A program made the translations under genes and the position numbers. From Fimbriimonadaceae bacterium (GTDB lineage Bacteria; Armatimonadota; Fimbriimonadia; Fimbriimonadales; Fimbriimonadaceae), in NCBI GenBank assembly GCA_022843485.1, contig JALHNM010000002.1, positions 381,360 through 445,359 of the forward strand: DNA of 64,000 nt, given 5' to 3'. Below the pieces are notes generated by a model. The model searched no databases. It was not told where the DNA came from and saw only the letters and a program-made list of their open reading frames with translations. This document shows positions 24,051-30,805 of this stretch, piece by piece. Every line of letters starts with the position of its first letter. The stretch's first letter is position 1.

Positions 24051-26414
24051 TCAGCGCACGTTGAAGTACTTAGCGTCCGGGTGGTGGACGACGATGGCGC
24101 TCGTCGATTGCTCGGGGACCAGCATGAACTCCTCGCTCAGCTCGATCCCGATGTCCTGCGGTTGGAGCAGGTCCATGAGCATCACTTGGTCCTCGAGGTT
24201 GGGGCATGCCGGGTAGCCGAACGAGTAGCGCGCCCCGTGGTACTTCGCGCTGAAGAGGAGGCGCACGTCGTCAGGCTCCTGGTCGGCGATACCCATCTCT
24301 TGGCGGATCTGCTTGTGCCAGTACTCGGCGAGCGCCTCGGCGGTCTCGACGCCCATGCCGTGGGTGTAGAGGTACTCCTGGAAGTCCCCGTCCGCGAACT
24401 GCTTGCGCTCGAGCTCGCTCACGTCGTGGCCGACGGTGACGATGTGGAAGCCGGCTACGTCCATCGTGCCCGACTCGACGCTCTTGAAGAAGTCGGAGAG
24501 GCAGAGGCGGCGGCCGTCTCGCTGGCGCGGGAAGGTGAAGCGGCACCGCTCGGTCTTGGCGTCCTCATGGTAGACGATCAGGTCGTTCCCTTGGCTCTGG
24601 ACCCAGAAGTAGCCCCACTTGACGGCGGGCTTGAGGACACGGGCAAGTTCGCGCTGCTTCCGTTCGAAGACGGGGCGGACGTTCTCCTCGAGCCATGCTG
24701 CGAAGTCGGGGTTGGACATGCCGTCGGGCTTGCGGTACTGCCACTGCCCGCGCCAGAGGGCGACGGGGTTGACGTACTTGTAGAGTTCGAAGACGTCGAA
24801 CTTGGTTGCGCGGCGGGCCCCGTAGAAGGGGAGTTCGGGGATGGGGACGTCGTTGCGGACGTCGGACTTCGTGCCGTCGAAGACGTAGAGGTCCGGGTCG
24901 ACGACGCCGACCCTATGGCTCGCGACGCGCGGCGGGATCGGATCCTGTGGCAGGCCCGGCTCGGGCCTGGTCCCCCGGGCGGCTCGCCCGGACTCGGTGC
25001 GGTCAGAAACGAACTCCCACGGCGACAACCCAGCGTTCGCGGGGTTCCCCTCGATGTACTCCACGATCGACCAAAACTCCTCTTCGTCACGGACGATGTG
25101 GTCATAGAATTCTGCCTGCCAAAGCCGCTCTCCCTTCGGCAACTGACCCCTGAGCTTGTGGCTCGTGTAGGACTTCCAGGCGTGCACGATCTCCTCCAGC
25201 CGGTGACCTTCATTCGGCCGCACCAGAATATGGACATGGTTCGGCATTACCGCGTAGGCGAGCAGGGCGTAGCGCTCCCCATCGAAGTGGTGGAGGTTCT
25301 CTCGTATAACTGAGGCCACTTCGGACGATCGGAACAGGCACCGACCGACGCCTTTGTCAAGGTAAGCGTCGACCGCCTTAGCGCGCCCCCAACGGTTCTT
25401 CTGGACTTCCCACGCGCCGATTTCGGCTCCCTCGGCTCGCTCCGCGTCCAGATCCCTCTCCTTCTTCAAGCGGTCGAGGAACTCCTTCGGCAGGCTGTCC
25501 GCCGTTCGGTAGGTGACGAAGTAGGTGCCCCCCGCAACGCGCCAATGGGGGAGGTATGTGCCCTGGTACTTCTCCACGGGGGCTTCGGGGTCATGGGGGA
25601 CCCATAGCCCGTCCTCAGACTCGGGGCGAGCCGCCCCGGGGACCATGGCCGAGCCGGCCATGCCACGATTTTCGTCACCGAGCCCCTCCATCAGCCGCAG
25701 GCCTTCGAAGGCGTCCTGGGCGTAGAACACGCGGCCTTTGTAGATCGCTCGGAGATCCTCTTCGACGTAGCCGCGGGTGAGGGCCGCGCCGCCGAGGATG
25801 ACGGGGAACCGGTCCAGGCCCCGGGAGTTCAGTTCGAGCAGGTTGTCGCGCATGATGACCGTGCTCTTGACGAGCAGCCCGCTCATGCCGATCGCGTCCA
25901 CCTTGTGCTCGAGCGCCCCGTCGATGATCGCGTTGATCGGCTGCTTGATCCCGATGTTCACGACCCGGTAACCATTGTTCGAGAGGATGATGTCGACGAG
26001 GTTCTTGCCGATGTCGTGGACGTCCCCGGCGACCGTGGCGAGGAGGATCGACCCGCGCTCGCTGCCCTCGACCTTCTCCATGTGCGGCTCGAGGTACCGC
26101 ACCGCCGCCTTCATCACCTCGGCGCTTTGGAGCACGAACGGAAGCTGCATCTTCCCTGCCCCGAACAGCTCGCCGACGGTCTTCATCCCGTCCAGCAGGA
26201 TCTGGTTGATGATGGTCAGCGGGGGGTGAACCTCCATCGCCGCCGCAAGCCGGGTCTCGAGGCTCTTCTTAACCCCGTCGACGATGTGCTTCTTGAGTTG
26301 GTCCTCGATCGTGAGGCCCTCGAATGGGTCGCCCACCACGTCGGTGGCCCGGACGTTCTCGAACCGGGCCATCAACTCGATCAATGGGTCGTACGTGCAG
26401 GTCGTCCCCTCCAT
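24051..26414 (-). CDS. metH: Methionine synthase C-terminal half (B12 and AdoMet-activation domains) with in-frame RAYT insertion
   Basis: 787 residues. Residues about 1-245: cap and cobalamin-binding domain, with GDVHDIGKN (Asp131, His133, Gly136), the B12 base-off ligand motif. Residues about 250-500: a REP-RAYT-REP insert, with YLPHWRVAGGTYFVTYR, the HUH motif MPNHVHILV (His393, His395), catalytic-type Tyr437 in EFYDHIVRD and YIEGNPANAGL. Residues about 505-787: reactivation domain with THGMGVETAEALAEYWHKQ and RYSFGYPACPNLEDQ. The homocysteine/folate half is encoded separately at 28750-30681. It follows metF and a methyltransferase with 37-39 bp gaps, probably one operon. Whether the insert is removed or tolerated is unknown. 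Confidence 0.93.
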   Translation of the reverse strand: MEGTTCTYDPLIELMARFENVRATDVVGDPFEGLTIEDQLKKHIVDGVKKSLETRLAAAMEVHPPLTIINQILLDGMKTVGELFGAGKMQLPFVLQSAEVMKAAVRYLEPHMEKVEGSERGSILLATVAGDVHDIGKNLVDIILSNNGYRVVNIGIKQPINAIIDGALEHKVDAIGMSGLLVKSTVIMRDNLLELNSRGLDRFPVILGGAALTRGYVEEDLRAIYKGRVFYAQDAFEGLRLMEGLGDENRGMAGSAMVPGAARPESEDGLWVPHDPEAPVEKYQGTYLPHWRVAGGTYFVTYRTADSLPKEFLDRLKKERDLDAERAEGAEIGAWEVQKNRWGRAKAVDAYLDKGVGRCLFRSSEVASVIRENLHHFDGERYALLAYAVMPNHVHILVRPNEGHRLEEIVHAWKSYTSHKLRGQLPKGERLWQAEFYDHIVRDEEEFWSIVEYIEGNPANAGLSPWEFVSDRTESGRAARGTRPEPGLPQDPIPPRVASHRVGVVDPDLYVFDGTKSDVRNDVPIPELPFYGARRATKFDVFELYKYVNPVALWRGQWQYRKPDGMSNPDFAAWLEENVRPVFERKQRELARVLKPAVKWGYFWVQSQGNDLIVYHEDAKTERCRFTFPRQRDGRRLCLSDFFKSVESGTMDVAGFHIVTVGHDVSELERKQFADGDFQEYLYTHGMGVETAEALAEYWHKQIRQEMGIADQEPDDVRLLFSAKYHGARYSFGYPACPNLEDQVMLMDLLQPQDIGIELSEEFMLVPEQSTSAIVVHHPDAKYFNVR
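24947..24995 (+). repeat. REP family B, RAYT 3' end copy
   Basis: 49 bp: GTGGCA, then hairpin GGCCCGGCTCGGGCC, then TGGTCCCC and hairpin CGGGCGGCTCGCCCG, ending GACTC. It matches the copy at 25618-25666 in inverted orientation apart from compensated stem changes. Confidence 0.88.
25618..25666 (-). repeat. REP family B, RAYT 5' end copy
   Basis: On the minus strand: GTGGCA, hairpin TGGCCGGCTCGGCCA, TGGTCCCC, hairpin GGGGCGGCTCGCCCC, GAGTC. Differences from the other copy are paired substitutions that keep both hairpins, which suggests selection for structure. Confidence 0.88.
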
Positions 26415-26451
26415 CGGCGGGTTCAGGGTACCTGGCCGCCGTCGGGCCGGG

Positions 26452-27210
26452 TCAGGAAGCGGACCTGAGCGCCTTGGGCCTGCGCGCGAAGGCCCAGACG
26501 TTTTGGGTGAGGTGGCATCGGAACCTGCCCGTCTCGGCCGCATAGAGAAGGCGCACCGGGAGCGTGCCGACGGTCCAGACCACAAGTCTCGCCCACGACT
26601 TGGGCCCGTGGGCTACCGGGGCGTCCTCCGTGACTTCGACGTCTCGAAAGCCGATCGTGTTGAGTAACTGCCGCAGCGATGAGTCTGTGAACGCCCACTC
26701 GTGGGTCATGTCCCCGTACCGGACGACCCCCGAGAACAGCCCGCCCGCGTTCGGGACGTGGATCAGGATCCCCCCACCCGGGATCAGCACGCGCTGGACC
26801 TGGTCCAAGACGTCCATCATGAGGTCGGGTTCGAAGTGCTCCAGGACGTCGAGCGCAGCCACAAGCTCATAGGTCGCGTCCGAGGTTCCGACGAGGGTGT
26901 CCATGAGCTCCCCGACGAAGAGGTTATTCGTCCCCCGCCGGAGCCCCTCAGCGATCAGGGACTCGGCGACGTCCACGCCCTCTGTCCGCGAAAAGCCGAG
27001 GTCTTGCGCGATCCTCGTGAAGCCGCCGAACCCACACCCGAGGTCGAGGATCCGGGCGTCCCGATCCTTCGGGAAGTACCGGTGGATCGCCGCCTGCCGG
27101 GCGTGTCGGGCGGGGTCTGGTGGCACGGTGGCCGATCGATCGACCTTCAGGTGGCCGCTGTCGAGGTAGGACTCGTAGATCCTCTTCTTGTAGGCTTTCG
27201 TAGGGGTCAC
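26452..27210 (-). CDS. Class I SAM-dependent methyltransferase
   Basis: 252 residues. Motif I is ILDLGCGFGGFTR (about 52-64), followed by an acidic residue in GVDVAESLI, and LVAALDVLEHFEPDLM and GGGILIHVPN mark the later strands. The form is that of UbiG-like small-molecule or sugar methyltransferases. The C-terminal ~50 residues, with WARLVVWTVGTLPVRLLYA, are hydrophobic and may contact the membrane. It lies between metF and the metH C-terminal half with short gaps, so it may draw on the same methyl pool, but the substrate is not predictable. Confidence 0.88.
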   Translation of the reverse strand: MTPTKAYKKRIYESYLDSGHLKVDRSATVPPDPARHARQAAIHRYFPKDRDARILDLGCGFGGFTRIAQDLGFSRTEGVDVAESLIAEGLRRGTNNLFVGELMDTLVGTSDATYELVAALDVLEHFEPDLMMDVLDQVQRVLIPGGGILIHVPNAGGLFSGVVRYGDMTHEWAFTDSSLRQLLNTIGFRDVEVTEDAPVAHGPKSWARLVVWTVGTLPVRLLYAAETGRFRCHLTQNVWAFARRPKALRSAS

Positions 27211-27249
27211 ATAAGAATCTACGCCCCGAAAGTTGCCGGTGCGCGACGG

Positions 27250-28110
27250 TCACCGTTGGAGGCTGCGGCAGACGACGCGGGTCGCGAGCGACCGGTTCAG
27301 GGTGTAGAAGTGGATCCCCGGCGCCCCGCGGGCGAGGAGGTCGCGCGCCTGGTCGAGGCACCACTCGATGCCGACCGCCATCACCGCCTGGTCGTCGTCC
27401 TGGACCGGTTCGAGTCGAGTTCGCAGGCGGTGGGGGACGGTCGCGCCGCACATCTCCGTGAAGCGCTGCAGCTGGCCGACGTTCGTGACCGGCATGAGGC
27501 CCGGCACGATCGGCACGGCGACGCCGAGCGCCCAAGCCCGGGCGACGAAGTCGAAGTAGAAGGCGTTGTCGAAGAAGAGCTGGGTGATGAGGAACTCCGA
27601 CCCGGCGTTGACCTTCTCGACGAGCCGGCAGAGGTCGTCTTGTTTGTCCCGGTTCTCCACGTGGCCCTCGGGGTAGCAGGCGGCGCCGATGCTGAACCCA
27701 CCCCGCCCAACGATGTGCTCGACGAGGTCGCGGGCAAAGGCGAAGGCCCCCGGAGCCTGGTCGGCGGGGCTGCCCTTCGGCGGGTCTCCGCGAAGAGCGA
27801 GGACGTTCTCCACCCCTGCCGCTCCGAGCCGGTCGATGACCGAGTCCAGTTCATCGGCGGTGTGCCCGCGGCAGGTGAGGTGGGCCACGGTCTCGAGGCC
27901 GATGCGGTTGCGGATGTGGTCGGCGGTCTCGACGGTCGTGTCCCGTGTGGAGCCGCCCGCGCCGTACGTCACGCTCACGAACCCGGGGTCGAGTTCGGCG
28001 AGGTGCTCGATCGTGGCGTAGAGCTTCGCGACCCCCGCTTCGGTCTTCGGTGGGAAGAACTCGAAGGAGAAGGTCGGTCGCTCGTCCCGAAGCAGTTCGA
28101 CGACCCGCAT
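27250..28110 (-). CDS. metF: 5,10-methylenetetrahydrofolate reductase MetF
   Basis: 286 residues. FSFEFFPPKTEAGVAKLY carries the catalytic Glu of the family. VSVTYGAGGSTRD, AHLTCRGHT and VLALRGDPP are the FAD and folate-binding segments, and LITQLFFDN is conserved. It reduces methylene-THF to 5-methyl-THF, the methyl donor for MetH. It heads the minus-strand set metF, methyltransferase, metH C-terminal half, RAYT-like, and is divergent from the plus-strand GyrI-like/metH N-terminal pair. Confidence 0.96.
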   Translation of the reverse strand: MRVVELLRDERPTFSFEFFPPKTEAGVAKLYATIEHLAELDPGFVSVTYGAGGSTRDTTVETADHIRNRIGLETVAHLTCRGHTADELDSVIDRLGAAGVENVLALRGDPPKGSPADQAPGAFAFARDLVEHIVGRGGFSIGAACYPEGHVENRDKQDDLCRLVEKVNAGSEFLITQLFFDNAFYFDFVARAWALGVAVPIVPGLMPVTNVGQLQRFTEMCGATVPHRLRTRLEPVQDDDQAVMAVGIEWCLDQARDLLARGAPGIHFYTLNRSLATRVVCRSLQR

Positions 28111-28274
28111 AGAGGGGAGTGTACCGGCGGTGGGAGGCCTAGCCTGGTTCGCCGCCCGGAGGCGGAGGTACTGGCCACTTACTCGCTCCGATTGGAGCCT
28201 AGTGGCACCCGTCGCGAGATCACCGGCCGACCCGTCCGGGTGTGGGTCGTGGTAGCCTAGTCAGAGGTTCGAGT

Positions 28275-28724
28275 ATGGAGTACACGTTCGAAATCAAGGA
28301 GATCCCGGCCGCGACGCTCTTGACGGAGAAAGCGACGTGCGGCCACGGTGAGATCGGGGCGAAGCTCGCCGAAATCCTCCCCCACGTCGGGCGCCGGGCC
28401 GGGCACTTCCTGATGGCGGGCCCGCCGATGTGCCTCTATCACGACTGGCGAGAGGCGGACTGCGATATCGAGGCGGGCGTGCCGATCGCGGGCGAGCCCG
28501 ACCTCTTCGGCGACATCCACGTCACCCACCTCCCCGCCCACAAGGCGGTCACCGTCGTCCATGTCGGGTACGACACGCTCAGCGAGGCCCACGAAGCCGT
28601 CATGCACTACCTGAAGGAGAACGGGATGCAGCCGAGCGGGTCACCCTGGGAAAGCTATATCGACGACCCGGGCGAGACGGGCATGGACAAGGCGCGTACC
28701 CTCGTCGGCTGGCCTATCGGCTGA
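28275..28724 (+). CDS. GyrI-like / AraC effector-binding-domain protein
   Basis: 149 residues, single domain. FEIKEIPAATLLTEKATCGHGEIGAKLAEILPHV is the usual opening of SHS2-type effector-binding domains, and KAVTVVHVGYDTLSEAHEAVMHYLKENG the central strand-helix. Glu and Trp residues near the end (SPWESYIDDPGET) fit the ligand pocket. Free-standing members bind small molecules. The ATG at 28275 starts the domain. It is 25 bp upstream of the metH N-terminal half, probably co-transcribed; a sensing role for that pathway is only a guess. Confidence 0.8.
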   Translation: MEYTFEIKEIPAATLLTEKATCGHGEIGAKLAEILPHVGRRAGHFLMAGPPMCLYHDWREADCDIEAGVPIAGEPDLFGDIHVTHLPAHKAVTVVHVGYDTLSEAHEAVMHYLKENGMQPSGSPWESYIDDPGETGMDKARTLVGWPIG

Positions 28725-28749
28725 TCCCCCCGCCGGGTACTACCGGGGC

Positions 28750-30681
28750 ATGGCCAGCCCGCTCCTCGAGGCGCTCAACGACCGTGTACTCGTCTGGGAC
28801 GGGGCGATGGGCACTCAGATCCAGCGTCGCGACCCGAGCGACGAGGCGTTCGTCCTCGACCCGGGCGGGCCCTGGAGCGGAGCCGTGGCGGAGGCGGCCG
28901 ACCGTCTCGGGGGCAAGCTGCTCGACGGCTGCAACGAGATCCTGAACCTCACCCGGCCGGACGTGATCGAGGCCATCCACGCCGACTACTTCGCCGCCGG
29001 GAGCGACATGGTCGAGACGAACACGTTCGGCTCGACCAGCATCGTCCTCGCCGAGTACGAGATCCCGGAGCTCGTCCACGAGGTCTCGCTCGCCGCCGCC
29101 CAGATCGCCCGCCGCGCGGCCGACCGGTTCTCGGGCAAGTTCGTGATCGGCGCCCTCGGCCCGGGCACGAAGCTCGTGAGCCTCGGCCAAACGACTTTCG
29201 ACGAACTCGAGTCCACCTACACGACTAGCTTCACCGCCCTGCTCGAAGGCGGGGTGGACGGGCTGTTGCTCGAGACGCTCCAGGACCTGCTCATGGTCAA
29301 GGCCGGGATCGTGGCCGCCGAGAAGGCGATGGCGGAGACGGGACGCCGGGTGCCGCTCATTGTGCAGGTCACGATGGAGCAGACCGGCACCATGCTCCTC
29401 GGCAGCGAGATGGGGGCCGCGCTGAACATGCTGGAGTGCTTCCCTAGCGTGGTGGGCGTTGGTATGAACTGTGCCACCGGCCCGCAAGAGATGCAGCCCC
29501 ACGTCCGGTTCCTCGGCCAGAACTCGACCCGGCCGCTGAGCGTGCAACCGAACGCGGGCCTGCCGGTCATGGAGAAGGGCCAGGCGGTCTACAAGCTATC
29601 CCCGGACGAACTCGCGGCGTTCCACGAGCAGTTCGTCACCGAGTTCGGCGTCGCGATGGTCGGGGGCTGCTGCGGCACGACGCCCGCGCACATCGAGGCC
29701 GTCAAGGCGGCGGTGGGCGGAAGGGCGCACGGCACCAACGCCCACTGGCAGAAGGTTCGCGGGGCCTTCCCGGGCTTCGACTTCGCGATGCGGGGCGAGG
29801 AGCAAGCCGCTGCCACCCAGCTCGTCGGCTGCAGCAGCCTCTACCAGTTCCAGCCGTACGAGCAGGACAACAGCTTCCTGATCGTGGGCGAGCGGACGAA
29901 CGCGAACGGCTCGAAGGCCTTCCGCGAGATGCTCGCGGCCGAGAACTGGGAGGGCCTCACCGAGCTAGCCCGGGAGCTGGAAGCGGAGGGCTCGCACGTG
30001 CTGGACGTGTGTACGGCCTACGTAGGGCGGGACGAGGTTCGGGACATGGAGAAGCTCCTCTCGGCCTATAACCAGCACGTGACGGTGCCGCTCATGCTCG
30101 ACTCGACGGAGTGGCCGGTGGTCGAGGCCTCGCTACGCAAGGTGGCGGGCAAGCCGATCGTGAACTCGATCAACTTCGAGGACGGCGAGGCGCGGACGGA
30201 GCGGGTGCTGGGCCTTTGCCGGAAGTACGGGGCCGCGGTCGTCGCCTTGACGATCGACGAGACGGGGATGGCGAAGACGGTGGAGCACAAGGTGGCCGTG
30301 GCCGAGCGACTCATCGACCGGACGCGGGCGGCCGGGCTTCCGGACCACGACCTGTTCCTGGACTGCCTCACCTTCACCCTCGGCTCTGGCGACGAGGAGT
30401 TCCGCGAGTCTGGCATCGCCACGATCGAGGCGATCCGGGAGATCAAGCGTCGCTACCCGCGGGTGAACTCGATCCTGGGGATCAGCAACGTGTCGTTCGG
30501 CTTGAAGGCGGCGGCGCGGGTCGTGCTGAACTCGGTCTTCCTCGCCCGGGCGCGGGAGGCGGGGCTGACGAGCGCGATCGTCCACGCGAGCAAGATCCTG
30601 CCCGAGAACCAGGTGGACGGCGAGGTCTGGAAGATCGCGGACGACCTGGTCTACGATCGAAGGGTGTTCGCCGCGGGCTGA
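28750..30681 (+). CDS. metH: Methionine synthase N-terminal half (homocysteine and folate domains)
   Basis: 643 residues. Homocysteine-binding domain 1-330: VLVWDGAMGTQIQ start and zinc cysteines in GMNCATGP and VGGCCGTTPAHI. Pterin-binding domain about 360-643: LIVGERTNANGSKAFREML, LDVCTAYVGRDE and SILGISNVSFGLK. Cap, B12 and reactivation domains are absent here and encoded at 24051-26414 on the other strand. Together they make a two-subunit cobalamin-dependent methionine synthase. The protein ends cleanly at the pterin-domain boundary, so this is a real split, not a frameshift. Confidence 0.94.
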   Translation: MASPLLEALNDRVLVWDGAMGTQIQRRDPSDEAFVLDPGGPWSGAVAEAADRLGGKLLDGCNEILNLTRPDVIEAIHADYFAAGSDMVETNTFGSTSIVLAEYEIPELVHEVSLAAAQIARRAADRFSGKFVIGALGPGTKLVSLGQTTFDELESTYTTSFTALLEGGVDGLLLETLQDLLMVKAGIVAAEKAMAETGRRVPLIVQVTMEQTGTMLLGSEMGAALNMLECFPSVVGVGMNCATGPQEMQPHVRFLGQNSTRPLSVQPNAGLPVMEKGQAVYKLSPDELAAFHEQFVTEFGVAMVGGCCGTTPAHIEAVKAAVGGRAHGTNAHWQKVRGAFPGFDFAMRGEEQAAATQLVGCSSLYQFQPYEQDNSFLIVGERTNANGSKAFREMLAAENWEGLTELARELEAEGSHVLDVCTAYVGRDEVRDMEKLLSAYNQHVTVPLMLDSTEWPVVEASLRKVAGKPIVNSINFEDGEARTERVLGLCRKYGAAVVALTIDETGMAKTVEHKVAVAERLIDRTRAAGLPDHDLFLDCLTFTLGSGDEEFRESGIATIEAIREIKRRYPRVNSILGISNVSFGLKAAARVVLNSVFLARAREAGLTSAIVHASKILPENQVDGEVWKIADDLVYDRRVFAAG

Positions 30682-30710
30682 GGCGGGAGCAGGCGAGAAG
30701 TCTTCGAGAG

Positions 30711-30745
30711 CCTATAGGTCTTATAGGATTTATAAGACCTATAGG
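30711..30745. terminator. AT-rich perfect palindrome
   Basis: 15-bp perfect arms CCTATAGGTCTTATA and TATAAGACCTATAGG around GGATT. It is strikingly AT-rich for this genome. It lies in the gap between the convergent metH N-terminal half and the large secreted protein gene, next to a second hairpin at 30752-30789. It could be a bidirectional terminator or a repeat element. Confidence 0.6.
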
Positions 30746-30751
30746 CATTTA

Positions 30752-30789
30752 GAGACTCCCGCCCCCGAGAGTTCGGGGGTGGGAGTCTC
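30752..30789 (-). terminator. Second hairpin in the convergent gap
   Basis: GAGACTCCCGCCCCCGA and TCGGGGGTGGGAGTCTC pair over 17 bp with one G-T wobble and a 4-base loop. It lies 17 bp beyond the stop of the minus-strand gene at 30806. No T run follows on either strand. Confidence 0.5.
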
Positions 30790-30805
30790 GGCCCTACGAG
30801 ATGCC

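Larger units (their letters stand above)
24947..25666 (-). mobile_element. REP-RAYT-REP transposable unit inside metH
   Basis: A 720-bp unit (240 codons) begins and ends with GTGGCA/TGCCAC. Its two 49-bp ends (24947-24995 and 25618-25666) are the same REP sequence in inverted orientation. Between them lies a complete RAYT with HUH motif and catalytic-type Tyr. The length is a multiple of three and both REPs are read through without stops, so the host frame survives. An ATG inside the upstream REP (about 25645) could start a free RAYT. Confidence 0.88.

Noticed and set aside
28111..28274. Possible cobalamin or SAM riboswitch before the metF and metH genes
   Set aside because: No B12-box-like or SAM-aptamer-like conserved segments could be recognised in this gap.
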